Notes: a model not told the origin generated them from the letters alone. DNA of 64,000 nt from JBKHDT01 sp046541195 (GCA_046541195.1 JBKHDT010000006.1:6508-70507), one strand, 5' to 3'; shown: positions 17,501-25,310, counted from the stretch's first letter. Made by a program: numbers and translations.

Positions 17501-17678
17501 CCTCCAGATGCAGGTCCTTCTGCCAGCATGCCAACCCGGTCAGACCCAGCCGTTCCAGTTTTTCGATCAGTCGAGGCGTTTCGATGCGGTCATGCAGACC
17601 CAGCCAGGGTTTTTGTCGTGATTCTGCAGCCATATTCGGTTTTCCCGGTTTTGCTCCGAGTCGAGCGCAAAACCCCAT
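14478..17678 (-). CDS. PLD-like / DEAD-type helicase / DUF3427 protein
   Basis: A 1066-residue protein. Order: N-terminal region; a phospholipase D-like domain at about 170-310 with HAKAYTFHRQTGF and SYVGSANVS near 246-269; a superfamily 2 helicase with ATGTGKT at 373-379, LDEAHHAS at 468-475 and LGLTATPER at 492-500; a helicase C domain ending QQLGRGLRLHD; and a C-terminal DUF3427-like region. Such proteins are known from accessory and defence-related loci and are thought to act on foreign or damaged nucleic acid; that role is inference here. The PLD motif is single and lacks the usual aspartate, as in relatives. ATG at 17633 (MAAESRQKP) is an alternative start avoiding a small inverted repeat. 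It sits between two copies of the recG 3' end. Confidence 0.9.
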   Translation of the reverse strand: MGFCARLGAKPGKPNMAAESRQKPWLGLHDRIETPRLIEKLERLGLTGLACWQKDLHLEEASPLISSHLAHELAQLVLALREAGSGEARQQLQALKSALAASAPPFTKLVDELPLPPFRRLLEVRPPEAAAIGQAQAERPDTPLGVSTLLTGSSRTPSLVSQIRAELHSADRADWLVSFIKWSGIRPLKEALKRFTEVPAPDGGPRLRVATTSYLGATDLKAIEFLTSLPHTEVRASFDTHRTRLHAKAYTFHRQTGFGSSYVGSANVSKVALDEGLEWTAKISQYQLPSLWRQIEAAFESHWHDPAEFEPVRRGDLFRLKAALEAEQGATSGNPAPASNFFELRPYAFQQEILDAIAHERSAGLHRHLVIAATGTGKTMVAAFDYQRLTRQRDDGTRPTLLFVAHRKEILQQALNTFRHVLRDNAFGDLLVGDSTPAQHRHLFCSVQSWHSRKLDTLPPNHFEYVVLDEAHHASADTYQALLDHLRPDTLLGLTATPERSDGRDIRQDFGDRFTHEIRMPDAIEQRLLAPFHYYGIGDHPDIDLSGLEWQRGGYLTAELQAVLGANDARARWVFDHLLDTVADPARIRVLGFCVSREHARFMARRFADWGLPAVALTADSNAEERRQVQGELVRRRIRVIFTVDLYNEGIDIPEVDTLLFLRPTESLTIYLQQLGRGLRLHDEKPHLTVLDFVAPQHRRFRYADRFRALSNQPRRRVDQQIEHGFPWLPSGCLVDLDRVARAHVLENIRQQLGIRRPQLIQQLQQLVREEPDPGYHAMLDWLHLDTPDDLLRHGPPCLLRAEASGQKLESIEHYRKPLTRGLRQLAQCDDMTLLETLSGHLQGSGSASSEVLTLAYALLWPNDRPGDGSLMAVEQFVREHEALRDDLLGIAGYRRNTLLPASGIHLDRTGPLELHASYTREQILLALGKGSLEKPHTSREGVVHVSQRRVDAFFVTIDKADADFSPTTLYEDYAITDRLFHWQSQSRTTPESPTGQRYIHHSKRDYRPMLFVRPRRTLANGLTAPFHFCGPLRYQRHEGSQPMSIVWELEYPLPAHLLREARLVG

Positions 17679-17808
17679 CCCCAGGGGTTTTCCAGAACGT
17701 GTGATGCAGGAAGCCTGCGGTCACACTCGTATCACTTCAGTTGCTCCCGGGAGTGACGCAGCCCGGATTGCTGATTTGCTGATTCCGCCGCAAGGTCGAT
17801 CCGAGTAC

Positions 17809-18238
17809 AGGCCGGTTGCCGGCTCTACACCCGCCCGTACTCGCTGGCCTGGCCCACCCAGCGCCGGATCAGTGGCTCGACCTGTTCCGGGTGCTGGTCC
17901 AGCAGGCGATCGCTGGCTTCCCGTGCTTCTTCGAGCAGGTGGCCGTCGCGGGCCAGGTCGGCCACGCGCATCTGGGCCAGTCCGGTCTGGCGGGTGCCCA
18001 GTACCTCGCCGGGGCCACGCAGGCGCAGGTCTTCCTCGGCGATCCGGAAGCCGTCCTGGGTTTCACGCATGAGTGCCAGGCGGGCCCGGGCCCGGTCGCC
18101 GAGCGGTTCCTCGAACAGCAGCACGCAGTGCGAAGCCGTCGCGCCGCGTCCGACGCGGCCGCGCAACTGGTGCAGCTGGGCCAGGCCGAGGCGTTCGGCG
18201 TTTTCGATCAGCATCAGCGAGGCGTTGGGCACGTCAAC
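17809..18238. repeat. 430-bp direct repeat, copy B (3' end of intact recG)
   Basis: The second copy of the repeat described at 13819. It forms the real 3' end of recG plus 16 bp downstream. The 3,990-bp unit between equivalent points of the two copies contains the helicase gene. Confidence 0.96.
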
Positions 18239-19882
18239 GCCGACCTCGATGACGGTGGTGGCGACCAGCAGGTCCAGCTCGTGGGCCTTGAAGCGCTGCA
18301 TGATCTCGTTCTTCTCGGCGGTCTTCATCCGTCCGTGGACCAGGCCGATGCGCAGATGCGGAAGCTGCTCCGCCAGGCTCTGGGCCGTGCTCTCGGCTGC
18401 CTGGGCATCGATGGCTTCCGATTCCTCGATCAGGGGACAGACCCAGTAGGCCTGTCGGCCTTCGGCGCAGACCTCGGCGATGCGGGCGATGATCTCGTCG
18501 CGCCGTGCCGCGTTGATGGCGACGGTGGTTACCGGTGTGCGTCCCGGGGGCAGTTCGTCGATCACCGAGAGATCCAGGTCGGCGTAGGCACTCATCGCCA
18601 GCGTGCGGGGGATCGGTGTCGCGGTCATGACCAGCTGGTGCGCCCGGGCGCCCTCGGGGCCCTTGGCGGTCAGGGCGAGGCGCTGATGAACGCCAAAGCG
18701 ATGTTGCTCGTCGACGATGACCAGCCCGAGGCGATGAAATTGCACGGATTCCTGGAACAGGGCGTGGGTGCCGACCGCCAGGTGGATTTCGCCATCGGCC
18801 AGCGCCTGGTTGCGCATTTTCCGTTCGCGTTCGGCCAGCAGGCCACTCAGCAGGGTGGTGCGCACGCCTAGGGGCTCCAGCCAAGTTGCAAGGTTTCGGG
18901 CGTGTTGTTCGGCCAGGAGGGCGGTGGGGGCCATCAGGGCGACCTGGTGGCCGGCCTCGATGGCGGTCAGCGCCGCCCCGGCGGCCACGAGGGTCTTGCC
19001 GGAGCCGACATCGCCCTGCACCAGCCGCAGCATGGGCGTGGGTCGTGCCAGATCGGCCCGGATTTCCGAAAGCACGCGTTCCTGAGCCCCGGTTGGTGCG
19101 AAGGGCAGGCTTTCCAGGAGGCGGTCATGGAGCCTGCCGGGACCGTTCAGCACCGGCGCCGGATCATGCCGAAGGTGACGGCGCGCCATCCGAAGCGCCA
19201 GGTGCTGGGCGATCAGTTCCTCCAGAACCAGGCGGCGACGCGCGGGGTCGTCCGCGTGGGGTGGGCCGGCGCTGCGTGCCGGCATGTGCAGGCGAGTGAG
19301 CGCCTCGTCCAGCGTGGGGAGGGCATGCTGGTGACGAATCTCGGCGGGTAGCCGGTCCGACAGGAGCCGTTCGGCCTGTTGCAGCGCCAGGGCCTGGCGC
19401 ATCAGGCGTCTCAGCACGATCTGTCCGAGGCCCTCCGTGGTCGGGTAGACCGGTTGCAGGTATTCGCTGTCGGATGCGTCGGTCAGGACTTCCGGGTGGG
19501 CAAGGTCCAGGCCGTGCGCACCTTGCTTGAATTCACCGAACAGGCGCAGCCGACGCCCGGCGGGGAAATGTCCGGGGCCGGGGCCATGCTGCCCGAAGAA
19601 CCACACGGTCGCCTGCCGGTCGCCGTCGGTCACGGCGACCACGCAGCGCGCCTTGCCCCGGTACAGGGCGCGCGCTTCAACCACCGTGACCTCGACCAGT
19701 GCCTCCTCACCGGGCAGGATCTCTGCCAGGCGCCGTGCGGTCCCGCGATCCTGATACCGGAAGGGCAGGTGCAGCAGCAGGTCTTGGACGGTCTCGATGC
19801 CCAGGCGAGCCAGGCGCTTGCCCAGCGCCGGGCCGACGCCCTTGAGTTCGGTTATCGGCCGCGGCGCGTCCATTGATGCCAT
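17825..19882 (-). CDS. recG: ATP-dependent DNA helicase RecG
   Basis: RecG remodels stalled forks and branched DNA. The 685-residue protein has the N-terminal wedge/OB region (ITELKGVGPALGKRLARLGI, FRYQDRG), Walker A GDVGSGKT at 290-297, VDEQHRFGV, MTATPIPRT and the C-terminal QLRGRVGRG and TRQTGLAQMRV motifs, and normal length. Codons from about 551 to the end lie in a 423-bp segment duplicated at 13819. An in-frame ATG at 19873 is an alternative start. It is divergent from the cytochrome gene at 19977. Confidence 0.96.
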   Translation of the reverse strand: MASMDAPRPITELKGVGPALGKRLARLGIETVQDLLLHLPFRYQDRGTARRLAEILPGEEALVEVTVVEARALYRGKARCVVAVTDGDRQATVWFFGQHGPGPGHFPAGRRLRLFGEFKQGAHGLDLAHPEVLTDASDSEYLQPVYPTTEGLGQIVLRRLMRQALALQQAERLLSDRLPAEIRHQHALPTLDEALTRLHMPARSAGPPHADDPARRRLVLEELIAQHLALRMARRHLRHDPAPVLNGPGRLHDRLLESLPFAPTGAQERVLSEIRADLARPTPMLRLVQGDVGSGKTLVAAGAALTAIEAGHQVALMAPTALLAEQHARNLATWLEPLGVRTTLLSGLLAERERKMRNQALADGEIHLAVGTHALFQESVQFHRLGLVIVDEQHRFGVHQRLALTAKGPEGARAHQLVMTATPIPRTLAMSAYADLDLSVIDELPPGRTPVTTVAINAARRDEIIARIAEVCAEGRQAYWVCPLIEESEAIDAQAAESTAQSLAEQLPHLRIGLVHGRMKTAEKNEIMQRFKAHELDLLVATTVIEVGVDVPNASLMLIENAERLGLAQLHQLRGRVGRGATASHCVLLFEEPLGDRARARLALMRETQDGFRIAEEDLRLRGPGEVLGTRQTGLAQMRVADLARDGHLLEEAREASDRLLDQHPEQVEPLIRRWVGQASEYGRV

Positions 19883-19920
19883 ATCACAAGTTTTCCGTGT
19901 CTCAGGTGCCGATTAGGCCT

Positions 19921-19926
19921 TATAAT
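19921..19926 (+). promoter_or_regulatory. -10 box of the di-haem cytochrome gene
   Basis: A perfect TATAAT stands 50 bases before the GTG start codon, in an AT-rich stretch unusual for this genome. No good -35 box is found at 16-18 bases, so an activator may help. The recG start lies only 39 bp away on the other strand. Confidence 0.5.
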
Positions 19927-19976
19927 CCTGAGGATTCAAATTCGAATAAATCTTCTTGCTCGCAGGAGAAATCAAA

Positions 19977-20882
19977 GTGGCACAGGAAACCCCCAAAGTC
20001 GATCCCGTATCCAAGCTGGTCACCTTTATTGGTGTGATCCTGCTTCTGGTCACCGTGCTGTACATGGTTCAGTCGTTTCTGACCGTGGTGGATGAAAATA
20101 CCACCAAGGGTCCCACGGTGCAGACCCCCGATGTAGCCGAGGCGCAGAGGGATGAGGCCGAGGCAGAGAAGGAAGCGGCCGAAACGGAAGCGGCAGAAAC
20201 CGAAGAAGTCGCGGCGGCCGCCGAGGAGACGGCGGCGGAGGCTGAGGCCGAAGAAGCCGCTGCAGAGGCAACCGAAACTGCGGTTGCCGATGCCGCCAAG
20301 GGGGGTGAGCACTATCAGGCCAATTGTGCGAGCTGCCACGGCATGAATGCCGAGGGCCAGGGTTCGTTCCCGAAGCTTGCGGGCATGAGCTTCGAAGAGG
20401 TTGATGCCAGCCTCAAGGCCTACCGCGCGGGTGAAAAGACCGGCGGCCAGGCTGCGATGATGGCGCCGATGGCGACGGGCCTCTCGGATGAGCAGATTGC
20501 CAACCTGGCGGCGCACATTGCCGAAGTGGGCGGACAAGACGTGCCGGGCGGTGCGGCAAAGGCCGATGACGCGGTTGATGAGTCGTCTGCCGAGACCAAG
20601 GAGGAAGAGCCTGCCGCCGACGAATCGGCTGCATCGGGTGACGTGGCCGCCGGTCAGCAGAAGTACCAGGCCCAGTGCGCCAGCTGCCATGGCATGCAGG
20701 GCGAGGGCCAGGGCATGTTCCCGAAGCTGGCAGGTCACTCGGCCGAAGAGATCGTTGCTGATCTCAAGGCCTACAAGGCCGGCGAGAAGACCGGGGCCAA
20801 TGCCGCAATGATGGTGCCGATGGCCGCCGGCCTGTCTGATGCCGACATGGCGGACCTCGGGGCCTTTATTTCGGGGCTCTGA
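19977..20882 (+). CDS. Membrane-anchored di-haem cytochrome c
   Basis: A 301-residue protein. Residues 14-36 form an N-terminal membrane anchor (LVTFIGVILLLVTVLYMVQSF); 52-106 are a low-complexity Ala/Glu linker; two similar class I cytochrome c domains follow with haem sites CASCH at 117-121 and 234-238, separated by a second acidic linker. Both domains contain GQG-FPKLAG and end in MMxPMAxGLSD, suggesting internal duplication, with methionine as likely sixth haem ligand. It probably carries electrons at the outer face of the inner membrane. The start is GTG, eight bases after AGGAG. Confidence 0.92.
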   Translation: MAQETPKVDPVSKLVTFIGVILLLVTVLYMVQSFLTVVDENTTKGPTVQTPDVAEAQRDEAEAEKEAAETEAAETEEVAAAAEETAAEAEAEEAAAEATETAVADAAKGGEHYQANCASCHGMNAEGQGSFPKLAGMSFEEVDASLKAYRAGEKTGGQAAMMAPMATGLSDEQIANLAAHIAEVGGQDVPGGAAKADDAVDESSAETKEEEPAADESAASGDVAAGQQKYQAQCASCHGMQGEGQGMFPKLAGHSAEEIVADLKAYKAGEKTGANAAMMVPMAAGLSDADMADLGAFISGL

Positions 20883-20947
20883 GCAGCCCGGGGGATGGGG
20901 CGACCGGCGAGGCCGGGTTTTTCTCCAGCATCCTTCAAACATCATGC

Positions 20948-20972
20948 ACAGGCCGCCCTCGAGGCGGCCTGT
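20948..20972 (+). terminator. Intrinsic terminator after the cytochrome gene
   Basis: ACAGGCCGCC (20948-20957) and GGCGGCCTGT (20963-20972) form a perfect 10-bp stem with a 5-base loop, then CGGTTTCT. It ends the cytochrome transcript before the ABC transporter genes. Confidence 0.65.
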
Positions 20973-21011
20973 CGGTTTCTGGACCCGGTCCGGTGGAGTT
21001 TGCGAAAGTCC

Positions 21012-21656
21012 GTGAGCATCTTCGAGGCAGAACGGCTGCGTGGACCGCAGGTGCCGGAGCTGAGCTTTTCACTTCAGCGCGGCGAGATCCTGATGCTGCA
21101 CGGGCCTTCGGGCGCCGGCAAGTCACAGGCCTTGCGGGCCTTGGCGGACATGACACCCCATGAGGGCGTGGTGCGGCTGGACGGTGTTGGGCAAACGGAG
21201 TACGCGCCGGCAACCTGGCGCCGTCTGGTCGGTCTTGTGCCCGCCGAGTCCGGCTGGTGGGATGATGTGGTCGGCACCCATTTTGCCGAGGACCCGCCGG
21301 ACGAGTGGCTTGCGCGGCTTGGTTTTCCCGGGGACGCCCTCTCATGGCAGGTTTCCCGGCTTTCCAGCGGCGAGCGTCAGCGGATGAGCGTGCTGCGCTG
21401 CCTGGCGCTGCGCCCGCGGGTACTGCTTCTGGACGAACCCACCGCCAATCTTGACCCGGAGGCGGCCCGGGCCATGGAGGATCTGATCACCGATTACCTC
21501 GGGCAGGAGACACGCTGTGCCGTCTGGGTGAGTCATGACCCGGAGCAACGCCAACGGCTGGGTGCTCAGGTGATCGAGATCGTGGCCGAGCCGGGGAAGG
21601 CCGCCGGACAGCCTCCAGGCAAGTCAGAATCATCGGGCGAGCCCCTGGCCTCATGA
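21012..21656 (+). CDS. fetA: ABC transporter ATP-binding protein (FetA/YbbL type)
   Basis: A 214-residue ABC ATPase with Walker A GPSGAGKS, signature LSSGERQRMSVLRCLAL, and Walker B VLLLDEPTANLD. It is short, as in the FetA family that pairs with a FetB permease and has been linked to iron export and oxidative stress resistance. The GTG at 21012 is chosen because the terminator stem at 20948-20972 lies upstream within the longer open frame. Its stop overlaps the permease start (ATGA). Confidence 0.82.
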   Translation: MSIFEAERLRGPQVPELSFSLQRGEILMLHGPSGAGKSQALRALADMTPHEGVVRLDGVGQTEYAPATWRRLVGLVPAESGWWDDVVGTHFAEDPPDEWLARLGFPGDALSWQVSRLSSGERQRMSVLRCLALRPRVLLLDEPTANLDPEAARAMEDLITDYLGQETRCAVWVSHDPEQRQRLGAQVIEIVAEPGKAAGQPPGKSESSGEPLAS

Positions 21657-22459
21657 ATCTCTACAGCCTGACTCCGCTTGACCTGGGGATCGCTGCGGCG
21701 TTGGTGATCGCGCTGGGCATCCTGCAGCTGGCTTTGGGGCTGGGCGTGACGCGTTCGCTGTACTGGGCGGCAACGCGGATGGTGTTGCAGTTGCTGCTGG
21801 TGGGCCTAGTGCTGGAACTTCTGTTCGAGCACGCCAACCTGTACTGGGTACTGGTGATGATGGGCGTGATGGTACTGCTGGCAGGCCACGAGGTGGCCGC
21901 GCGCCAGGGTCGGCGTTTCCGTGGCGTCTGGGGCTACGGGATCGGTCTGGCGTCACTTTCCATGACGGCGCTTTTCGTGACCTTGCTTGCCCTGTGGACC
22001 ATGGTGGGCGTGGAGCCCTGGTACGCCCCGCAGTATGCGGTGCCGCTGCTGGGCATGATTCTCGGCAATGCGATGTCCGGCGTGGCCGTGGGCCTCAATC
22101 ACCTGACGCAGACCGCCTGGCGCGAGCGTGTGACCCTCGAGGCTCGTCTGATGCTGGGCCAGACACGGCCCGAGGCGACGGTGGACCTGCGCCGGGAAAG
22201 CATCCGTGCCGGGATGATCCCGACCATCAACGTGCTCGCTGCTGCCGGCATCATCAGCCTGCCGGGCATGATGACCGGGCAGATTCTTGCCGGAACGCCG
22301 CCGATCGAGGCGGTAAAATACCAGATCCTGATCATGTTCCTGATTGCCGCGGCCACCGGCTTCGGCACGCTGATCGCCATCGAGCTGGGCACCCGGCGCC
22401 TGTTTGACGAGCGCGAGCGCCTGCGGCTGGAGCGCCTGCGTACCCAATCGGGGCGCTAG
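21653..22459 (+). CDS. fetB: ABC transporter permease (FetB/YbbM, UPF0014 type)
   Basis: A 268-residue protein with about six to seven hydrophobic segments and the family wording LLAGHEVAARQGRR, LGMILGNAMSGVAVGLN and SLPGMMTGQILAGTPPIEAV, typical of UPF0014/FetB permeases. Translation begins inside the stop of the ATPase gene, so the pair is coupled. Iron or other metal export is the best guess from the family. Confidence 0.87.
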   Translation: MNLYSLTPLDLGIAAALVIALGILQLALGLGVTRSLYWAATRMVLQLLLVGLVLELLFEHANLYWVLVMMGVMVLLAGHEVAARQGRRFRGVWGYGIGLASLSMTALFVTLLALWTMVGVEPWYAPQYAVPLLGMILGNAMSGVAVGLNHLTQTAWRERVTLEARLMLGQTRPEATVDLRRESIRAGMIPTINVLAAAGIISLPGMMTGQILAGTPPIEAVKYQILIMFLIAAATGFGTLIAIELGTRRLFDERERLRLERLRTQSGR

Positions 22460-22477
22460 GCAATTCCTGCCCGTGCG

Positions 22478-22549
22478 TTACTGCGCCAGATCACGGATGG
22501 CTTCGTGTAAAGTTTCCTTCGAATCCTGCAAAGAGTCGGAATAAGTCAT
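22478..22549 (-). CDS. Possible 23-residue micropeptide coupled to cysQ
   Basis: On the minus strand an ATG overlaps the cysQ stop codon (TAATG), opening a 24-codon frame that starts MTYSDSLQDSKETLHEA and ends with TAA at 22478. It is hydrophilic and predicted helical. AGGA lies three bases before the ATG, a short but possible spacing. The stop-start overlap is what suggests real translation; no family is recognised and chance cannot be excluded. Confidence 0.3.
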   Translation of the reverse strand: MTYSDSLQDSKETLHEAIRDLAQ

Positions 22550-23358
22550 TAATCCTGCAGGTAGGGTGACCAGTCGGTCCAGGGCGGACCGAACGCGAAG
22601 AACGAGGGATTGAGGACCGATTCGCCGCGGTTGCAGGCCAGCCGCTTCATGTGGATGTCGGTCATGAAGCCGCCTGCTTCCTCCAGCACGCACTGGGCGG
22701 CGGCGGTATCCCACTCGGAAGTCGGTCCCAGCCGGGGATAGAGGTCCGCCGAGCCCTCGGCGATCAGGCAGGACTTGAGCGCACTGCCGCAGCGAATGAC
22801 TTCGTGGGGGCCGAGGCGTTCGAGCAGCCGGCAGTCCAGTTCGGACATGTGGGAGCGACTGATCGCCACCCGGATGGGCGCATCGGGGGCTCGGCTGCGA
22901 CAGGCGATGGCAGCTTGCGCACCCGTCTCGTCCCAGCGCCAGACGCCCTGCCGGCGAATGGCCCCGTACATCCGGGGCAAGGCTGGCGCGTAGACAATGC
23001 CGAGTACCGGCTGGTGCTGCTGGATCAGGGCGATATTCACGGTGAACTCGTCGTTGCGATTCACGAATTCGCGGGTTCCGTCCAGCGGGTCCACCAGCCA
23101 GTAGCGCGTCCAGCCAGCGCGCTCGGACCAGGGCGGCAGCGCATCTTCCTCGGTCAGTACCGGCAGGTGTGGTGTCAACTGCCGCAAGCTTTCGCTGATA
23201 ATCCGGTTGGCCGCCAGATCGGCCTCGGTCAGGGGCGAGTGGTCGTTCTTGTGCTGCACGGTGAAGTCCCGCCCGTAGACGGCCATGATCGCCTCTCCGG
23301 CCTGCATGGCGATCTCGCGCGCGGAATCGAACAGTGCGGGCAGGTTTTCGGCCTTCAT
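22549..23358 (-). CDS. cysQ: 3'(2'),5'-bisphosphate nucleotidase CysQ
   Basis: CysQ hydrolyses 3'-phosphoadenosine 5'-phosphate made during sulfate assimilation. The 269-residue protein carries the inositol monophosphatase-fold metal site: LTEADLAANRII, then DPLDGTREFVNRNDEFTVNI, and the late WDTAAAQCVLEEAGG. The first ATG overlaps the nudE stop by four bases; nudE-cysQ is a familiar gammaproteobacterial pair. Confidence 0.94.
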   Translation of the reverse strand: MKAENLPALFDSAREIAMQAGEAIMAVYGRDFTVQHKNDHSPLTEADLAANRIISESLRQLTPHLPVLTEEDALPPWSERAGWTRYWLVDPLDGTREFVNRNDEFTVNIALIQQHQPVLGIVYAPALPRMYGAIRRQGVWRWDETGAQAAIACRSRAPDAPIRVAISRSHMSELDCRLLERLGPHEVIRCGSALKSCLIAEGSADLYPRLGPTSEWDTAAAQCVLEEAGGFMTDIHMKRLACNRGESVLNPSFFAFGPPWTDWSPYLQD

Positions 23359-23909
23359 TGCTGACGACTCCGAAGCAGGTCGCGTACCAGAAAAAGCGCC
23401 GCCAGCGAGCGGGCCTCGGTGAATTCCCCACCGGCCAGGAGCCGGTCGATCTGCTCAACCGGCCAGGGTTCGACCTCGATCGGTTCCGGCTCGTCTCCTG
23501 CCAGTGGCGCCGGGTAGAGCGATTCGGCCAGCACGATGTGGGTCCGCTGGCCGGAGTAGGCGGGATTGCTGCTGAGGGTGGTCAGGTAGGTCAGTTCGGC
23601 GGCGCCCTGGCCGGTTTCCTCGCGCAGTTCGCGCAGGGCGGCGTCGAGCACCGGCTCGTCGTTCTCGATCCGTCCCTTGGGCAGGCCCAGCTCGTAGCGT
23701 TCGGTCCCGGCGGCATATTCGCGGATCAGCAGCACATGATCCGGGTCCCGGACCGGGACGATCAGCACTGCGCCGGCTGTGCTCCCGCGCAGTCGTTCGA
23801 AACGGGCAGCCGCCCCGTTGGAAAACATCAGATCGACCGCCTCCACCCTGAAGTGGCGCGTGCTCGCAAGCGTTTCGACGGCAAGGATCCGGGGCGGGGT
23901 GCGCGACAT
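23355..23909 (-). CDS. nudE: ADP compounds hydrolase NudE (Nudix)
   Basis: A 184-residue Nudix hydrolase with a full Nudix box beginning GLPKGRIENDE and continuing to RELREETGQ. NudE cleaves ADP-ribose, Ap3A and NADH-type compounds. The ATG at 23909 gives a length close to that of E. coli NudE; the open frame continues upstream without family character. The 447-bp space between this gene and radC (23910-24356) holds two GC-rich hairpins (for example CCCCGGCC at 24032 with GGCCGGGG at 24046) and an AT-rich patch at 23942-23970 that may hold the nudE promoter; no gene is seen. Confidence 0.92.
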   Translation of the reverse strand: MSRTPPRILAVETLASTRHFRVEAVDLMFSNGAAARFERLRGSTAGAVLIVPVRDPDHVLLIREYAAGTERYELGLPKGRIENDEPVLDAALRELREETGQGAAELTYLTTLSSNPAYSGQRTHIVLAESLYPAPLAGDEPEPIEVEPWPVEQIDRLLAGGEFTEARSLAALFLVRDLLRSRQQ

Positions 23910-24356
23910 GTAGGGGTATTCAACGGACGAAGGCGAGTGGTCATAATAACCCGAAATTTTGCTTGATTGTGCGCCTGCGCCCCGGCAGGCCCTGCAACCT
24001 GCGCCGAGCGCCTTTTCCCGCGTCAGCGGGACCCCGGCCATGGAGGGCCGGGGGGTGCGAGGCCAGGATGAACCGAGCGCCTGTATTCGGGGGGGCGATC
24101 CGTGCGCGCTGGCTGTCCGGGCGGGTTTTTCCAGCAGCGGGCCGGGTCTGCCGGCGGCTGATGCGCATGGTCGGCGCGGCGGATTGCAGCGCGGGGTGGA
24201 TTCGATCAGGGTTTCCCGCAAAATTGCAGGGGAGCGCCGAGCGAACCGGCACCCAGGAGCCAGCGCGAGGTTGCGACTGGCCTTTGGAGCCGCTTGATGC
24301 CGTGTGGTGCGCGAGGCGCGTTGGTCAAAGGGAGTCTGCTACAGGGAGTTTTCAGG

Positions 24357-25028
24357 ATGGCGATCAGTGACTGGCCGGAAAGCGAGCGGCCGAGGGAGCG
24401 TCTGCTCGCGCACGGGCCTTCGGCGTTGTCGGATGCAGAATTGCTGGCAATCTTTCTGCGTACCGGTGTTGCCGGCAAGTCCGCCGTGGACCTGGCGCGT
24501 GAGCTGTTGCATCAGTTTGGCGGGTTGCGCGGTCTGCTTGAGGCGGACCGTCGGGCCTTCGCGAAGGGTCTGGGCCTGGGGGATGCGAAGTATGCCCAGC
24601 TTCAGGCAGTGCTGGAGCTGGGGCATCGGCACATGGCCGAGGTGCTTCGCCGCGAGGACACCATCGAGTCTCCCGGGGCGGCCCGGCGCTATCTGGCCAT
24701 GCGTCTGCGCGGTTATCGACAGGAGGTGTTTGCCGCCTTGTTTCTGGACAATCGCCACCGGGTGATCCAGTTCGAGGAGTTGTTTCGCGGCACCATCGAC
24801 CAGGCCGCCGTGCACCCGCGCGAGGTCGTCAAGCGTGCCCTGCATCACAATGCCGCGGCACTGATTCTCGCGCACAACCACCCCTCCGGCGTGGCGGAAC
24901 CGAGCCGAGCGGACGAGCAGATCACGCGCAGGCTCCAGGATGCGCTCGGCCTGGTGGACGTGCGCGTCCTGGATCACGTCATCATCGGCGACGAGTGGGT
25001 GTCGCTGGCCGAACGCGGCTGCCTCTGA
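24357..25028 (+). CDS. radC: RadC family JAB-domain protein
   Basis: A 223-residue protein with an N-terminal helix-hairpin-helix region (RLLAHGPSALSDAELLAI) and a C-terminal JAB/MPN domain with the metal site ILAHNHPSGVAEPSRAD. Despite its name, a repair function for RadC is not established. The ATG at 24357 follows AGGGAG and gives the usual family start (MAISDWPESERPRERL). Confidence 0.92.
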   Translation: MAISDWPESERPRERLLAHGPSALSDAELLAIFLRTGVAGKSAVDLARELLHQFGGLRGLLEADRRAFAKGLGLGDAKYAQLQAVLELGHRHMAEVLRREDTIESPGAARRYLAMRLRGYRQEVFAALFLDNRHRVIQFEELFRGTIDQAAVHPREVVKRALHHNAAALILAHNHPSGVAEPSRADEQITRRLQDALGLVDVRVLDHVIIGDEWVSLAERGCL

Positions 25029-25037
25029 CTGCGGGGC

Positions 25038-25310
25038 TCACTCGACGATGTGCGCCTCGTCCGGTGTCCTGTCCACCATCTTGCGCAGGTTGTCGTTGAT
25101 CTTGAAGATCACGATCATCAGTTCGCACCAGATGCGTGCGAACACCGCACCGACCACGATGGTGAGCAGTCCGGAAAGAAAGCCGCCGATGCCTCCAACC
25201 GTGAATATGGTGCTCAGGCCCCCGATCAGGATCACTGCCAGCAGCAGCCAGTAGATGAAGGTGATGATCTTCGGGGTCAGCATCGAATCGAAAAAGAATA
25301 TGTCGCGCAT
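25038..25310 (-). CDS. DUF4282 small membrane protein
   Basis: A 90-residue protein with two hydrophobic segments (KIITFIYWLLLAVILIGGL and GFLSGLLTIVVGAVFARIW), then RIWCELMIVIFKINDNLR, the hallmark of DUF4282 proteins. Function is unknown. It is convergent with radC and has no obvious operon partner. Confidence 0.85.
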   Translation of the reverse strand: MRDIFFFDSMLTPKIITFIYWLLLAVILIGGLSTIFTVGGIGGFLSGLLTIVVGAVFARIWCELMIVIFKINDNLRKMVDRTPDEAHIVE

